Below the pieces are notes generated by a model. It had not been told where the DNA came from. It saw nothing but the letters and a program-made list of their open reading frames with translations, and did not search any database. This document shows, piece after piece, positions 1 to 10,360 of a DNA stretch of 64,000 bases. Every line of letters begins with the position of its first letter. Position 1 is the stretch's first letter. The translations under genes and the position numbers were made by a program. The stretch is from Sipunculus nudus (Eukaryota > Annelida > Sipuncula > Golfingiida > Sipunculidae). The stretch lies in the NCBI GenBank assembly GCA_026874595.1, contig CM049316.1, forward strand, positions 60,209,676 to 60,273,675, given 5' to 3'.

Positions 1-690
1 TGAGCTAAAAAATGAATCTGATAAAAACTATTAATGGAAAAAGTGGATATGCTAAAAAAATAGGCTTAAATATAAACTTAAATGTATTATTCCCTTGAAA
101 GTGAAATAAAGGTTTTAGTCCATTCTGTCCACTTGCCTGTCCATCTGTAAGTTTTTCATATGCGTCACAGTATCTCAAAACTTTCACTGTTTTTCTTCAT
201 GAGTCTTGTCAGAGTATTAGTTTATATATCTAGAACTTTACTATAACCAAGTAGGAGGGCCCCATTCCTCCTAGTTTCTCATATGGTTATATATATAAAA
301 AAAAATTACAATTGAATATTTTGCATATTTTGCCTTTGCAGAAACTTCAAACTTCAGCTGAGGGCCGTGACCCATGGGTCCCTTGTTATTATAGAACAGC
401 TGTACAAGATGGTTAAAACTTTAAAAGTAAAGTGTTACTGAACAACATATTAGATCTCTTTGCTCGATGTTAATGATAACTATTATCATTAGCATATAAG
501 GTATTATTATAAGTGTGTGCGAAGAAATTCATAAATACTGTTGTTCTTCAAATTATAATGCATGTAAAGCTTTTTCTTTGACAAGCTTAAACAACTGCTG
601 ATGATAAATATGGCTGTTTCAACAGTTCAGCTTTGGCAGCATCTGCCCCTTCCTTAGCTTGCTATATTAAGTTGATTTATTGTCCTCTGC
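1..690. repeat. SLC35C2 intron, repeat-derived
   Basis: Non-coding part of the SLC35C2 intron upstream of exon 1095-1218. About 240-395 is the end of a dispersed repeat: it closes with TTCAGCTGAGGGCCGTGACC followed by CATGGGTCCCTTGTT, a terminus that recurs at 10101, 10320, 47470, 53228 and 59587. The short open frame on the minus strand at 5-187 has no protein-like features and I do not call it a gene. From 400 to 690 I see only AT-rich sequence. Confidence 0.55.
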
Positions 691-694
691 TTCC

Positions 695-1085
695 TCGGAA
701 AGGGGGAACATTGATTTGGGTTTGTCTGTTCTTCTGTCTGTCCGTCCATCAGGTTTTCATTTCTGTGCGATAACTTTCCTAAATATTATCTGATTTCATT
801 CAAATTTGGGTCAGTGATTACCTTGGATGGGATGGGTTTGGTGTGTCTGTTTGATAATACAATAAGATCTTATATTGTTGCTATGATAAATCAGCACTAA
901 TCACCAACAGGTGACGCTAGCGGGGGACATAAATTACTTGAATTTTTTGCAGTAACTGCCAGGTGCTGCCATCCCTTTAGCATGGTTAAAACTATTGGCA
1001 CTTAGTCACCACAGCATTTAAAATCATCCTAGACTTGGAGGTGGAAGCAAGGGACACAAATTCCTTGAATTTACTTGTTTTGATC
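695..1085 (+). repeat. Dispersed repeat with TTGTCCTC/GGGACA ends
   Basis: A copy of a repeat family also present at 49618-50082. Both copies share the start (CATTGATTTGGGTTTGTCTG in this copy), the phrase GCGATAACTTTCCTAAATAT and an end of the form GGGACACAAATTCC. The outer ends are roughly inverted (TTGTCCTCTGCTTCC at the left; complement of GGAAGC..GGGACA at the right), which suggests a non-autonomous DNA element. Inside, the end phrase occurs twice (918 and 1047), about 129 bp apart. It stops about 10 bp before the 3' splice site of the following SLC35C2 exon, so it supplies part of the sequence leading into that acceptor. No coding capacity is visible. Confidence 0.6.
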
Positions 1086-1094
1086 TGGTTTCAG

Positions 1095-1218
1095 GAAATC
1101 TGTATATTGTTGATGGCAGCTGGTATAAATGGGGATGAGATTAATGGCATGAACGCTGTCGGTCTGGTGCTGTGTTTATCAGGGATTATTGTACATGTCT
1201 GCCTCAAGGCTACAAGAG
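1095..1218 (+). CDS. SLC35C2: SLC35C2-type transporter, penultimate coding exon
   Basis: Solute carrier 35 member C2 is a multi-pass nucleotide-sugar-transporter-family protein of the Golgi/ERGIC, linked in vertebrates to GDP-fucose supply and Notch fucosylation. This 124-nt exon lies between an acceptor (TGGTTTCAG) and a donor (AAGAG|GTATGT) and ends in phase 1. It reads EICILLMAAGINGDE, then a hydrophobic helix GLVLCLSGIIVHVCLKATR. This matches the last transmembrane segment of vertebrate SLC35C2 as I recall it (EVCTLLLAA...LGFALCLSGISLHVALKA). Earlier exons lie to the left of the window. The reading continues into 2915-3036 in the correct phase. Confidence is high because of the conserved CLSGI-VHV-LKA helix; it is the C family, not a generic SLC35. 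Confidence 0.86.
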
Positions 1219-2914
1219 GTATGTATTTCTATATATGAATACTTGAACTGTTAATTCATTACTTAGTGGAATGAGATGAGTGTATTACTTTAATATACTG
1301 ATAATATAATGCTGGCAAGGATCAGCAAGTAAATATATTCATTCCTGCCATACTCCTTTGGAATTGTATTGCATGTTTTCTACATTTCAAGCAGTGACAC
1401 CGTCTGAGTGTGAGTCCAAGTCTTAAGCTTGAGTCCAAGTCTTAAGGTTGAGTCCAAGTCTTAAGCTTGAGTCCAAGTCCACCTTCTTCAAGTCTGAGTC
1501 ATTTGGAAACTGAGTCCAAATCTGAGTCCAATACAAAAATTCTTAAAAAGCAATTTAAAATGTAAATTTCAGATTATCACATGTTTTTACTATAAAGGTT
1601 AATTCTGTTTACAGCTCCTGATGTGGAGCAATATTTGTAATATTCTGTTTTTATTTTGTACATATGTACATAGTCTTTATAATAAGTGACAGAATTGTTT
1701 GTTCTATTCGACTCCAGATGGACTCGGCCTGATTTCTGGAGTCCTTACCTCCAACTCCGAGTCCCTCAAGTCCATGTCTGAGTCCTTGAAAAAGTGGACT
1801 GGAGTCCGGACTCAAGTCCAAGTCCAGACTCAAGTCCTACATAATTGATTTCAAGAAAATGCGTTTTTGATTGTTCATTATACTATGACACTTTTCTGAT
1901 CCTTCTCCTTAAAGAAGCTTCAACTCCAACACAGGGCTGACTTATACATTTATAGTAGTTTTGTGTAAGAAGAGTTTCTTATATATCATTTGAATAGAAT
2001 TTAAAATTGAAATTAAAAAAATATTTCCTATACCAGGAGTCCATCGCAGTCTTAGTACAGAATGAATCCGTTAGTATGACCTTTCAAGAATTTGTATAAT
2101 TTTCTGTTCATTAAGGTTTCTTTTAGGTTCAAAAGTAAAATAAAAATTCAAAATTACTTTCAGATTTGTTCTGTTTATCATGGTCCCACCGTCAAGTACA
2201 GCTGAGTGAATTGAAATTACTTTGAACTACATGTATTAGCATTGTATTACAGACACATGCTTCCAACTACTCTCCTGTATAATACCCTATCACTGACGTC
2301 AAAGTTTGGAACTTCCTCCTCTGTTACTATGTGTATTTATTTACAATCACTACCCTGAGTGATCAAAAACTTGCTGCATATGCATACATATATATTCACA
2401 TATGTATATTGGAATCACTCTGAGATAATATAATGGGTGGGATTACTAATGCAAAACGCATAAGTACTGCATACACACATTAATTCCCATGTCCTGAATA
2501 AGTCATGATTTTTTTTTTAATTTAAAATTTCATGCTTAAATGTCATGATTTCAGGGGCATTTTAAAAAGTAATGAAAAAGTCATTAAAATTTATTTTTGC
2601 AAACTCTCTAAAATGGCTCTCGTTTATGCTCTCCTTCAGTTTGTGAATGACAACCACAGTTATTGCTGAGATATTTTTAAGTCATTTGAAAGGGTGGGGG
2701 GGGGGGTCATGAATTTTCGTTTGAGATCATGAAAATTTCAGTACCGTGAATAAACACTGTACACAGCCAGTCATTTGCTATGTCCCTATCAGCACTAAAA
2801 ACATGTAGTAAACAAGAATTGCAATAAATTGGTTATTTTCATGCATACATATTTCTCTCGTTTAATTTTTGGTTTTATTTTATTTATATAATTTATTATG
2901 CTTACTCATTTCAG
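1219..2914 (+). other. SLC35C2: Last SLC35C2 intron
   Basis: A 1.7-kb intron, GTATGT to TTTCAG. It contains a block of GAGTCC/GGACTC hexamer repeats (1398-1530 and 1708-1838, listed separately), a poly-G run near 2694 and AT-rich sequence. The minus-strand open frame at 1651-1833 is only the hexamer repeat read as protein. Confidence 0.75.
1398..1838. repeat. GAGTCC/GGACTC hexamer modules
   Basis: The left block (1398-1530) repeats GAGTCCAAGTC with TTAAGCTT spacers. The right block (1708-1838) carries both GAGTCC and GGACTC forms. The opposed blocks separated by about 180 bp of AT-rich DNA look like subterminal repeats of a non-autonomous element. Related, GC-richer modules lie at 14190-14405 and 16262-16438, and a further one at 51062-51180. 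Confidence 0.6.
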
Positions 2915-3036
2915 GTTCAGAAGACAAAAACAAATATGCTAAGAAGCCTGGTAGCCTTCATCAGTCGTTATTAAGTGATGAAAGTAGTGAAGATGAAATA
3001 GAACTGTTCTCACATCCAAGGCCAACAAGCAGATAG
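2915..3036 (+). CDS. SLC35C2: SLC35C2-type transporter, last coding exon
   Basis: The acceptor CATTTCAG opens this exon in phase 1. It encodes about 40 residues of hydrophilic cytoplasmic tail and ends at TAG 3034-3036. The tail is rich in Ser, Asp and Glu (LLSDESSEDEIELF), comparable with the acidic, serine-containing tail of vertebrate SLC35C2, which also follows directly on the last helix. The acidic SSEDE stretch would suit casein-kinase-2 phosphorylation (inference). The sequence is intact, with no frameshift or premature stop. Confidence 0.85.
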
Positions 3037-3089
3037 CACATAATGTATATTAAAGTCATATTCAATATGCCAAAACCTTTTCCATTAAA
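3037..3089 (+). terminator. SLC35C2: SLC35C2 3' UTR with possible ATTAAA signal
   Basis: The hexamer ATTAAA at 3084-3089, 48 bp after the stop codon, is the nearest polyadenylation-like signal. No canonical AATAAA is close by, so the real 3' end may be further downstream. Confidence 0.3.
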
Positions 3090-4918
3090 GTCATTACGGT
3101 GTCGGTAAATAACCCTTTCATAACACAATGGAATTATTTCACGTTACTTTGTGATACCTTGTGAGTGTGAGAAGGAAAGGAAATATGTTGGTCACATTAA
3201 TGTTTTAGGAGATATTTCATGCTAATCTGTGATAAATGAGACATCTCTTTTATTAAGGGCCATTTTATTTAGTGTAGCTGGTGATGGATATTACGTTGCT
3301 CTCTTGGCAGTGTTTGCGGTGCTTATGAAGCCAAGGCTCCTATAAAGACAATTAAGGCATTCCATACTGGCAGTTTATGTATTTTTATATACGTTTGTGC
3401 AGTGTTATTTAAACTGCCACTGGCTGTTATTAAGACTTCGCTTCTACTTGGATGATGTTATCACCAGTTTGTCTCAATATGAAATTGTCTTATAAAGGGG
3501 AAACAGCAGCAGTGATAAAAACGTCAGGTAGCAATAGCATCAGTAGTAAATCAGGAAGTGGGAAAAGATCATGGAAACATTTGGACACATCAGATACATC
3601 AGTTAACATCGGGATTACATTGGGATATAGCGGTATTAACCCTATTTGCAAATATCTACAAATGTGCCATTGTGGATCCAAATGTTCCCGAGTGTTATGC
3701 TGCATGGTGTCTCACAATAATCCTGATTTACCTTGAAGTTTTGATATATAAATGAAGTTTTTGATCTTTAAACCTACAGCAACTCCTGGTTCGTTGTTTT
3801 AACATCGTCGGCCTGATATAAGAAAAACACTGGGACATCATATCAGGACACATCTGTTTAATATCAGCTCTACATGAACAAGCTTTAAAAATCAGCTCTG
3901 ATCCATTTAAAATATTCACCGTAAAAAATGGCCTCCACTCTACAATTTTTTTACAGCAAAATATTTGTATGTGGATGGAAAAACCTACAAGTCTCGCCAG
4001 CCGGCGAGTGCACACACACCAACCGATTTTGCAGATAAGCAGATTTCCGGTCATTTTGGTCACTTCTGATTTCATCTCCATGATTGTTATTGGCATAAGG
4101 AATGATAAAAAGAGGAAAAGTTAAGAAGTAAATCAGCTGATTTGTTCGGTTCCGTCATCATATCTACCTAATTTTCCTGCCGGATAAAAATCGGCCAGAA
4201 TATCCTTCACATTATCAAGGCTTTTGGTGCTGATTTTCACTGCCGGATTGTTAAAAGTTTCAGCTGAAAGGACTCTTGCATCTTGCGATTTTTTCCGGCC
4301 GGAAAAATCAGCAGAAAGGAGGCCTGCTTAACTGTTTACATGTAATCTTCGGTGATGTGCACCTCCAGAATATCAAAAGTCCTACAGCTTTGCTCCAAAA
4401 ACTTTACTCACCTTCTGTTAACACCTGGATAAAGCAACATGTACCTGTAGTCTTTTATGATATTGCACAGGAGGACCTCAAAAATGTATCCTAAGACAAT
4501 CTGATCTTACCTTTTATTATTAATCAGGGTATGTATATGCAGGATTTGTCAAAAATGGACGGTCAATAGGGTATTTCCAATGTTGAAAGAACATTGAAGA
4601 AACTTGTAAGAAAAATTGCCTATACAAGGGTGTATAATTGACGAATTGTATCGAAATAGTACTTTTACTGTGTATTAATTACAGGACAGGTGAATTTTGT
4701 AGAAGACTGGCAGCACAGAAAAAGAAAGTTCTAGTCCCTTCTGAAGTCGTGCTTGTTGTTATATGCATGTTATAATAAGTTAGCATTTGAAGGAACATTG
4801 AACGGCACTTTCAGTCATCATTGCATTATAATTCTGCTTTAATTACAAAAATGGTCACCGGGTTTTACTGTGCTTTGGTTTAAAAATCAGAATCTTCGGA
4901 TGCATTTATAATTAAATT
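3090..4918. other. Intergenic, nothing recognised
   Basis: AT-rich DNA with scattered open frames (for example 3452-3736 on + and 3728-4096 on -). None has splice borders, domain motifs or a recognisable protein; those around 3450-3755 overlap one another on both strands, which is typical of chance. The first part may belong to the SLC35C2 3' UTR. Confidence 0.5.
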
Positions 4919-5260
4919 TTGTACACCCGTCTATGATGGGACGTATAATGGTACACCCACAGTCCGTCCGTCCGTCCGTTAACTTTTAGTGTCGCCGCGA
5001 TAACTTATCGGGGCTTTCATGGTTTTTCACGTAAATCACCAGATTTACTTACAATAGATTTTCTCACTCGAGATATAAGGTCAGAAGTCACTCTAGGCTA
5101 CTTTTTTGTTTCACTGTGATAACATACCAGCAATATGAAAGATTTTGAGCAAAGTCCAAAGATATTTTAATCAATATAATATATCACCTAAGGTTGATTT
5201 CCAGCAAAATCCATGCATATTTAATGAGGTCATCGGTCACCAGAATTCGGTGGCATCATG
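4919..5260 (+). repeat. Dispersed repeat with (GTCC)n start and AGGTCA motifs
   Basis: Begins with GTACACCCGTCTATGATGGG, has GTCCGTCCGTCCGTCC at 4963, then TTAACTTTTAGTGTCGCC and a body ending in GAGGTCATCGGTCACC. A second copy lies at 28446-28645 (same order of phrases, about 70% similar by eye). This is the kind of short non-autonomous repeat common in mollusc genomes. No coding capacity. Confidence 0.6.
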
Positions 5261-6009
5261 ATGACTTAAGAAAATCTGATGGATTTTCATAAAACTCATT
5301 ATGAATATTAACCAATACAATTTCTCACCTGTATTACATTCTCGGCAAATTTCACACACATCTAATGAGGTCAGAGGAGAAAAAATATGGGACGGGTGTG
5401 CTATGCACTATTTGCAGTGCTCTTTTGCTACAACTATTCTATTAATAATTCTTGTTTGTGGTACATACAATGCAGGGTATATTCTGTACAGAACCGTATA
5501 TAATTTTAAGCAATGCTTGTTTAAAGGCACTGACAATGAACCAGGGCATTGATTTTAAGTAAACAAATGTTGCAGTGTATTTTTGTGTACTTTATTCATG
5601 GGCAAAATACAAAGAGAGGGCACTTATTTGCTGGGATAACCCATTTAACCCTCTTCACATTGGATGTTAGCGGTTGTTTCTTCATATATTGTTATTCCTC
5701 ATAGAGAGTACATGACATTTACAGATTTTGTTATGACATATTATAAATATTAAAATTAACTGTATAGAATATTACACAAGCCGCTTTGTTGTTGTTATTT
5801 ATCTATATGTCATGGTGTACACTGCGGTACATCTTTATTCAGACGGGTTCCATGCTTAATTTTCAGACAAGCCATGATGGAAATAGTTAGGCAGCTTTTT
5901 GTTAATAATCTTTCCAAGAAATCATAAATGGTGTCCTAACAGAGAGTTAATAATACAATATTATAGAACTGTTCCTGTTCACTTTATCCAAAGGTAAGAG
6001 TTTCAAATT
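5261..6009. other. Intergenic, nothing recognised
   Basis: AT-rich DNA. The open frame 5301-5552 continues out of the preceding repeat and its protein has no recognisable features. Confidence 0.45.
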
Positions 6010-6530
6010 GTATTTGCTCGGCTGCTTTAAGCGATAGCGATGGCCCTTTTCCGGCCGACCGTTAACAAGGCACGTTTCGTGGCCGTTAGACGTACGAATC
6101 CATCAGGGGCGTAGCCAGAGGGGGACCGCAGGGGGGCCATGACCCCCACCCCCTCCCCCTCTCGGTGTCATCCGGTACCCCAGTCCTAACGGAATTTCAC
6201 TGTTTCATGATGATAACATTATCTATAAAGGGGTGTTCCCATGTGCGCGTATATGCGTGACAAATCGCTCATATGATTTTGTAACTGGGGTGTTTCAATT
6301 TGTCAGTCAGCATATGTGCGTATATGCCTGAAACGTATATACACTTCAAGACCGCCTACTGTCAAAACCAGTGGTGATGTTTTGTTCACATTTGACACAA
6401 TATATTCCTCATATATTTCCTGTATACATGCCAGAAGTTAGTTCAGTATTGCGTATTTTTTATAAGTTGTTGAGCCGAATATAATGTACCTTGCAAGATA
6501 TCAGGAAAGATATTTACCCACTTAACACGG
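6010..6530 (+). repeat. Interrupted copy of the CACGTTT repeat family
   Basis: 6055-6105 (CCGTTAACAAGGCACGTTTCG and following) and 6345-6480 (GACCGCCTACTGTCAAAACC and CATGCCAGAAGTTAG) match two consecutive parts of the repeat at 7728-8040 and 63607-64000. Between them, from about 6107, lies an insertion starting CAGGGGCGTAGCCAGAGGGG, an end type seen on hAT-like elements in many animals. Later G/C-rich runs (GGGGGGCC, CCCCCACCCCC) belong to that insertion. Confidence 0.5.
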
Positions 6531-6584
6531 TAACATTTGAAACTAGACATGTTTTTCAAGTTGTTACAGGTGCTCTTTTTATTG

Positions 6585-7279
6585 TGTGACACGGGCGTAA
6601 CTCCTGTTGTGGCGCTCGTGTCTGGCCGCGTGTTGCATTCTGTGTTTAATCCGTACTGGTTGAACTCTTGTTGTTATGCTTGCTTGGGGCGAGATCACGT
6701 GTACACCATGGTGTGTAGAGGCACGGCGATGTCTTTCTAGAGAATTCCTGAAACGCGTGTTTACTGTGATTGCGCAAGATCTTATAGACTGTTCGAGAAT
6801 TGGAAAATTCTCGGCTTGGGGTGTGAAGGTATATAAAGGGACTGTGTTTTAGAACGGCGGGCAGAGAGAGAGCAGCAGAGCAGATTCCGGCGGACGCAGA
6901 AGCGTGTGTCAGGACCTTATCCGACGAATGCGGCAATTGTGGATTTTCAAAGACTTTCTCCTGGATTTTATGCATTTGGACTTCAGTTTACTTTCTGGGT
7001 TGTTGCAAGAACTCTCCACTGGACTGTAATTCTCCGAGAGTTTACATTTAAAGGACTTATCGTTGTGATGGTGTTGGTATCCAGGTACTGTGCACATACA
7101 TTATTTTCTCTGTGATTGTATTAACTTGTTGCTATACCGCTGTTTTACTGTACAATTGTATTGATTTAATGTATTGTAATGTTAGGGTTTTTTAAGAATA
7201 AATTATAGTTATTTGTTAACAAAAAACCACTGACTTCTTTATTCATTCCCCTAGACATTTCACGCTGCCTAGTGTTACA
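6585..7279 (+). mobile_element. LTR-like unit, probable solo LTR
   Basis: Begins TGTGACAC and ends GTGTTACA, an imperfect inverted pair with the TG...CA ends of retrotransposon LTRs. Inside is a TATA box (TATATAAAGG near 6830), then a GC-richer leader with GCAGAGAGAGAGCAGCAG, and an AATAAA signal near 7197 followed by T-rich sequence, which is the U3-R-U5 order. The 5-bp flanks differ (TATTG left, GAATC right), and no primer-binding site or polypurine tract is seen next to it. I therefore call it a probable old solo LTR without a clear target duplication. The two small open frames inside are not genes. Confidence 0.5.
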
Positions 7280-7399
7280 GAATCTGATTTGTTTTTATCT
7301 CCATTACAAAATTTGTGTTCATCACGCATACGTGATCTGTTTATATTAGGTTCCGTAACAAAGTGTATACCTATATTTGATATTGATGTAATTGTTAAC

Positions 7400-8345
7400 C
7401 GGAAATTAGATCAGAATTTTGTAAATTTGTTAAGTAATTTGCATAAATATAAAATCAGTACATGTACCTTTAATTTGGCCATGGCACGTCTTTTCCTGTA
7501 AGCACTGATGGTATAATTTTCACAGCATATACACGTGATATTTAATCTTTTAAAATCTGAAATTTTAAAGGAATTGATAAAAAAAGAGCAGATTTTATTT
7601 ACGTTTTCAGACACCATGTCAACTGTTTGCTTACATCAAGGCAACCCACTACAGTAGTGTGCACTGATTGTTGCAGCCCTCACCTGGCCAAGTTCTGTAA
7701 GTTGCTTCATTCAGGCAGCTCCCAAGTCCGTTAACAGGGCACGTTTTGAAACCCTTAAACAAGCGAATCCAAAATTCGACATAGAATTAGTGGTACCTAA
7801 GTTCTCCTACCAAACCTAAAACTGGGTCACTGCGACTTCGTTTATTCGAGTAATTAAGGAAAAACCTCCGTTTTCCAGTAATATCCTATTGTTACACTTC
7901 AAAACTTCCCACTAAGAAAACCACTGGTGTTAATCTATTCATATTTGATATAAGCATTCCTGCATAAGCTAGATATTTCATTTTAAGCATAAAACTATAT
8001 TCCACTTAATTTTATACCAGAAATCAGATCAGAATTTTGTATTTGTTTATGTTATTGACATAAATGTAAAATCATTAATTACCTTAAATTTTGCCCAACT
8101 TTGACTCCGGCACATTTTCCCCCTGTATGTACATTCGATTTTATTTTCACACGATGGACAGATAAGGTGTTAAGCTGAGATAATTTGAAATTTGAAAGGA
8201 ATTGGTAAAAAAAAGAACTTTTATTCATGTTTTTTATACAGCATGTCAAGTGTTTACATCAAGCCAACCCAGTACAGTGAGTGATGCAGCCCTCACTTAT
8301 GTTATGAAACTGCTTCACTCCAGGCAGCTCCCTTGATTCAGCTTA
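7400..8345 (+). repeat. Diverged tandem duplication within a repeat
   Basis: 7405-7725 and 8020-8333 are diverged copies, about 615 bp apart. Both have ATCAGAATTTTGTA, then AAAGGAATTG-TAAAAAAA, a CATGTCAA-TGTTTACATCAAG phrase and GCAGCCCTCAC...TTCA..CAGGCAGCTCCC. The intervening part (7728-8010) is the CACGTTTTGAAACC repeat shared with 63607-64000. A poly-C tract follows at 8351. Confidence 0.55.
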
Positions 8346-8734
8346 GCTAGGATTTGCCTCCCCCCCCCTCCCCCCCCCATGCATAAACTAGATGAATGTT
8401 ATAATTTTCTATATTTAACTTATTCTACACTTTTGTTACATTTTGGATTTTGGATTATATATCACAAGGGGTTACAATAATAAAAATGCACATTTAATTG
8501 TGTCCATGAAGTGATGCATTGCCCTGACAGTGTGGATGTTAAAAATATGAGGAATTCCTTAATTCAGTTCCTCGCTTCAGAAGAGTAAAAACTTTGGGTT
8601 CTTTTTAACGTGTGAAATTGAAGTATTGAAATTTTAGTATTAAATTATAGATGGGATAGTTATAAGCATAATGATATTGTTTCTTCCTCATCAAATCAAC
8701 TGCATATGTATACCTGATTTGAAAAGGGGATTTT

Positions 8735-10139
8735 TAGCGAACCTGTGAGCTTATGAGATGGTGTGGCGTCGTCCGTCGTCTGTACGTTAACCCAAACTAT
8801 CTTGAAAACGGCAAGAGTAAGCATCACAAAATTTTATGCAAAAAATTAGTCATCTAAAAAACTCTATCGAATTTTGCTTATTTTTTGGCTAACTGTATTT
8901 TCTTTGATTTTATAGGGAAAAGGCTAAAAAAGCTTTAAAAATCTTCTTCTCCGAAACTGTTCAGCCAAATTGTCCAATAGAATGATTCCTGGAACAATGT
9001 TTCTCAAGTTTGTTCGAATGGTTTAAGTTCGGCGATTTTTGGCCGAGTTACAGGAAGTTGAACTTAGTCATCTGTCCAAAAAAGCATACTAAAATAACAA
9101 TCTCAGAAACGGCTGGAGCTATCATCACCAAATTTTATGCCAATGTTGGTCACATGAGTCATATCTGAAATTGAGGTATTGGTGGCGCCACCTGCATCGG
9201 CCTTTTTTGTACAGGGGTCATCGGTGCCCGTATCATACTGACGGCTACAAAAAACTTCTTCTCTAAAACCATATGGCTAAATTGTTTCGCACAGAAATGA
9301 TCCTAGGGTAGTGCTTTCTGAAGTTTGTTCAAATGGTCTCAGTTCAGTGACTTTTGGCTGAGTTATGGGAAGCTGAATTTAGTCATATGCCATAACATCC
9401 CATTTTAGCTAAGTGGCTACAAAGATCTTCTTCTCAAAAACCACTGGGCCAAATTCTTAAATCTCACACATTAATTATCCTTAGATGTTGATAATTCAAG
9501 TTTGTTCAAATGGATTTGGTTCAGTGATTTTTGGCCGAGTTATGGGAAGCTTAACTTAGCCATTTTGCTGTATTTTCCCATAGATATAAACCTGTAAAAC
9601 GTTTTTGGACTGAGGCCACTGAGCAGATTTGTTTAATATTTTACAAGAATAATCCCCTGAATAATTCTTATAATAATTGTCTTTTATGGTTCCAAAGAAT
9701 GAATTTTGGCTGAATTATAAAGATTGAATTGAGTCATTTTACCATATATGTAAGCTGTGTGAAGCAGATACATCTAGCCTGGCACCTGTTTATCAGAATC
9801 CATTACATCATGCCTCTAGACATTTAGATTTCAGGTTATCTATGGTTAATATTGACAAGAATGTTTTTAAAAGCTTAAAAAAATGTAGATTTATGATTTT
9901 AGATATTCCTCATGCCAGTCAATGTTTACAATCACAGGTATACAGCTCTGTGGGTATATAAAGACGGCTGTACATGGATTATAAATAATTGGTATCCATA
10001 CTCAACTTAATTCAAGATTTTGCCATCAGTGAGATGTATCTATATATACAAATAACAACAAAAATACGCATATTTTTCTTTAGCTAAAATTTTACAAAAT
10101 TCAGCTGCATGAGCACCGTGACCTATGGGTCCCTTGTTT
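8735..10139 (+). repeat. Long composite repeat with ~160-bp internal modules
   Basis: Starts near GCGAACCTGTGAGCTTATG, then GTCGTCCGTCGTCTG, and ends at the shared terminus TTCAGCTGCATGAGCACCGTG...GGGTCCCTTGTTTT. The interior is a diverged tandem series (about 8935, 9245, 9417, 9590). Each module has CTTCTTCTC-AAACC, a GCCAAATT phrase, AAGTTTGTTCAAATGG and TTTTGGC-GAGTTATGGGAAG. No transposase is visible. A palindrome GGTGGCGCCACC is at 9181-9192. Confidence 0.6.
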
Positions 10140-10360
10140 TTTTTTCATGGCTTTCATGTCAGAGTATTAGTTTGACGATCATCTATGAAGAACTTGATTT
10201 TTTTACAAATCTGAAGGAGGGCCTTCTACTCTTACATATTAAAATGCTAATATATAATTATAAAAAACACACAATGACTTAGAAACCAATATATTTTGCA
10301 TTTTCGACAATTTAACAAAGTTCAACTGAGCGCCGCGACTCGTGTGTCCCTTGTCTGAAA
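10140..10360 (+). repeat. Short second copy of the shared 3' terminus
   Basis: Resembles 180-395: a run of T, GAGGGCC, then ATTTTGCATTTT and TTCAACTGAGCGCCGCGACT, ending GTGTCCCTTGTC. It directly follows the end of the longer repeat, a head-to-tail arrangement of two related 3' ends. Confidence 0.5.

Noticed and set aside
3728-4096. 122-codon minus-strand frame
   Set aside because: No recognisable domain, no splice sites and atypical Cys-rich composition; most likely chance.
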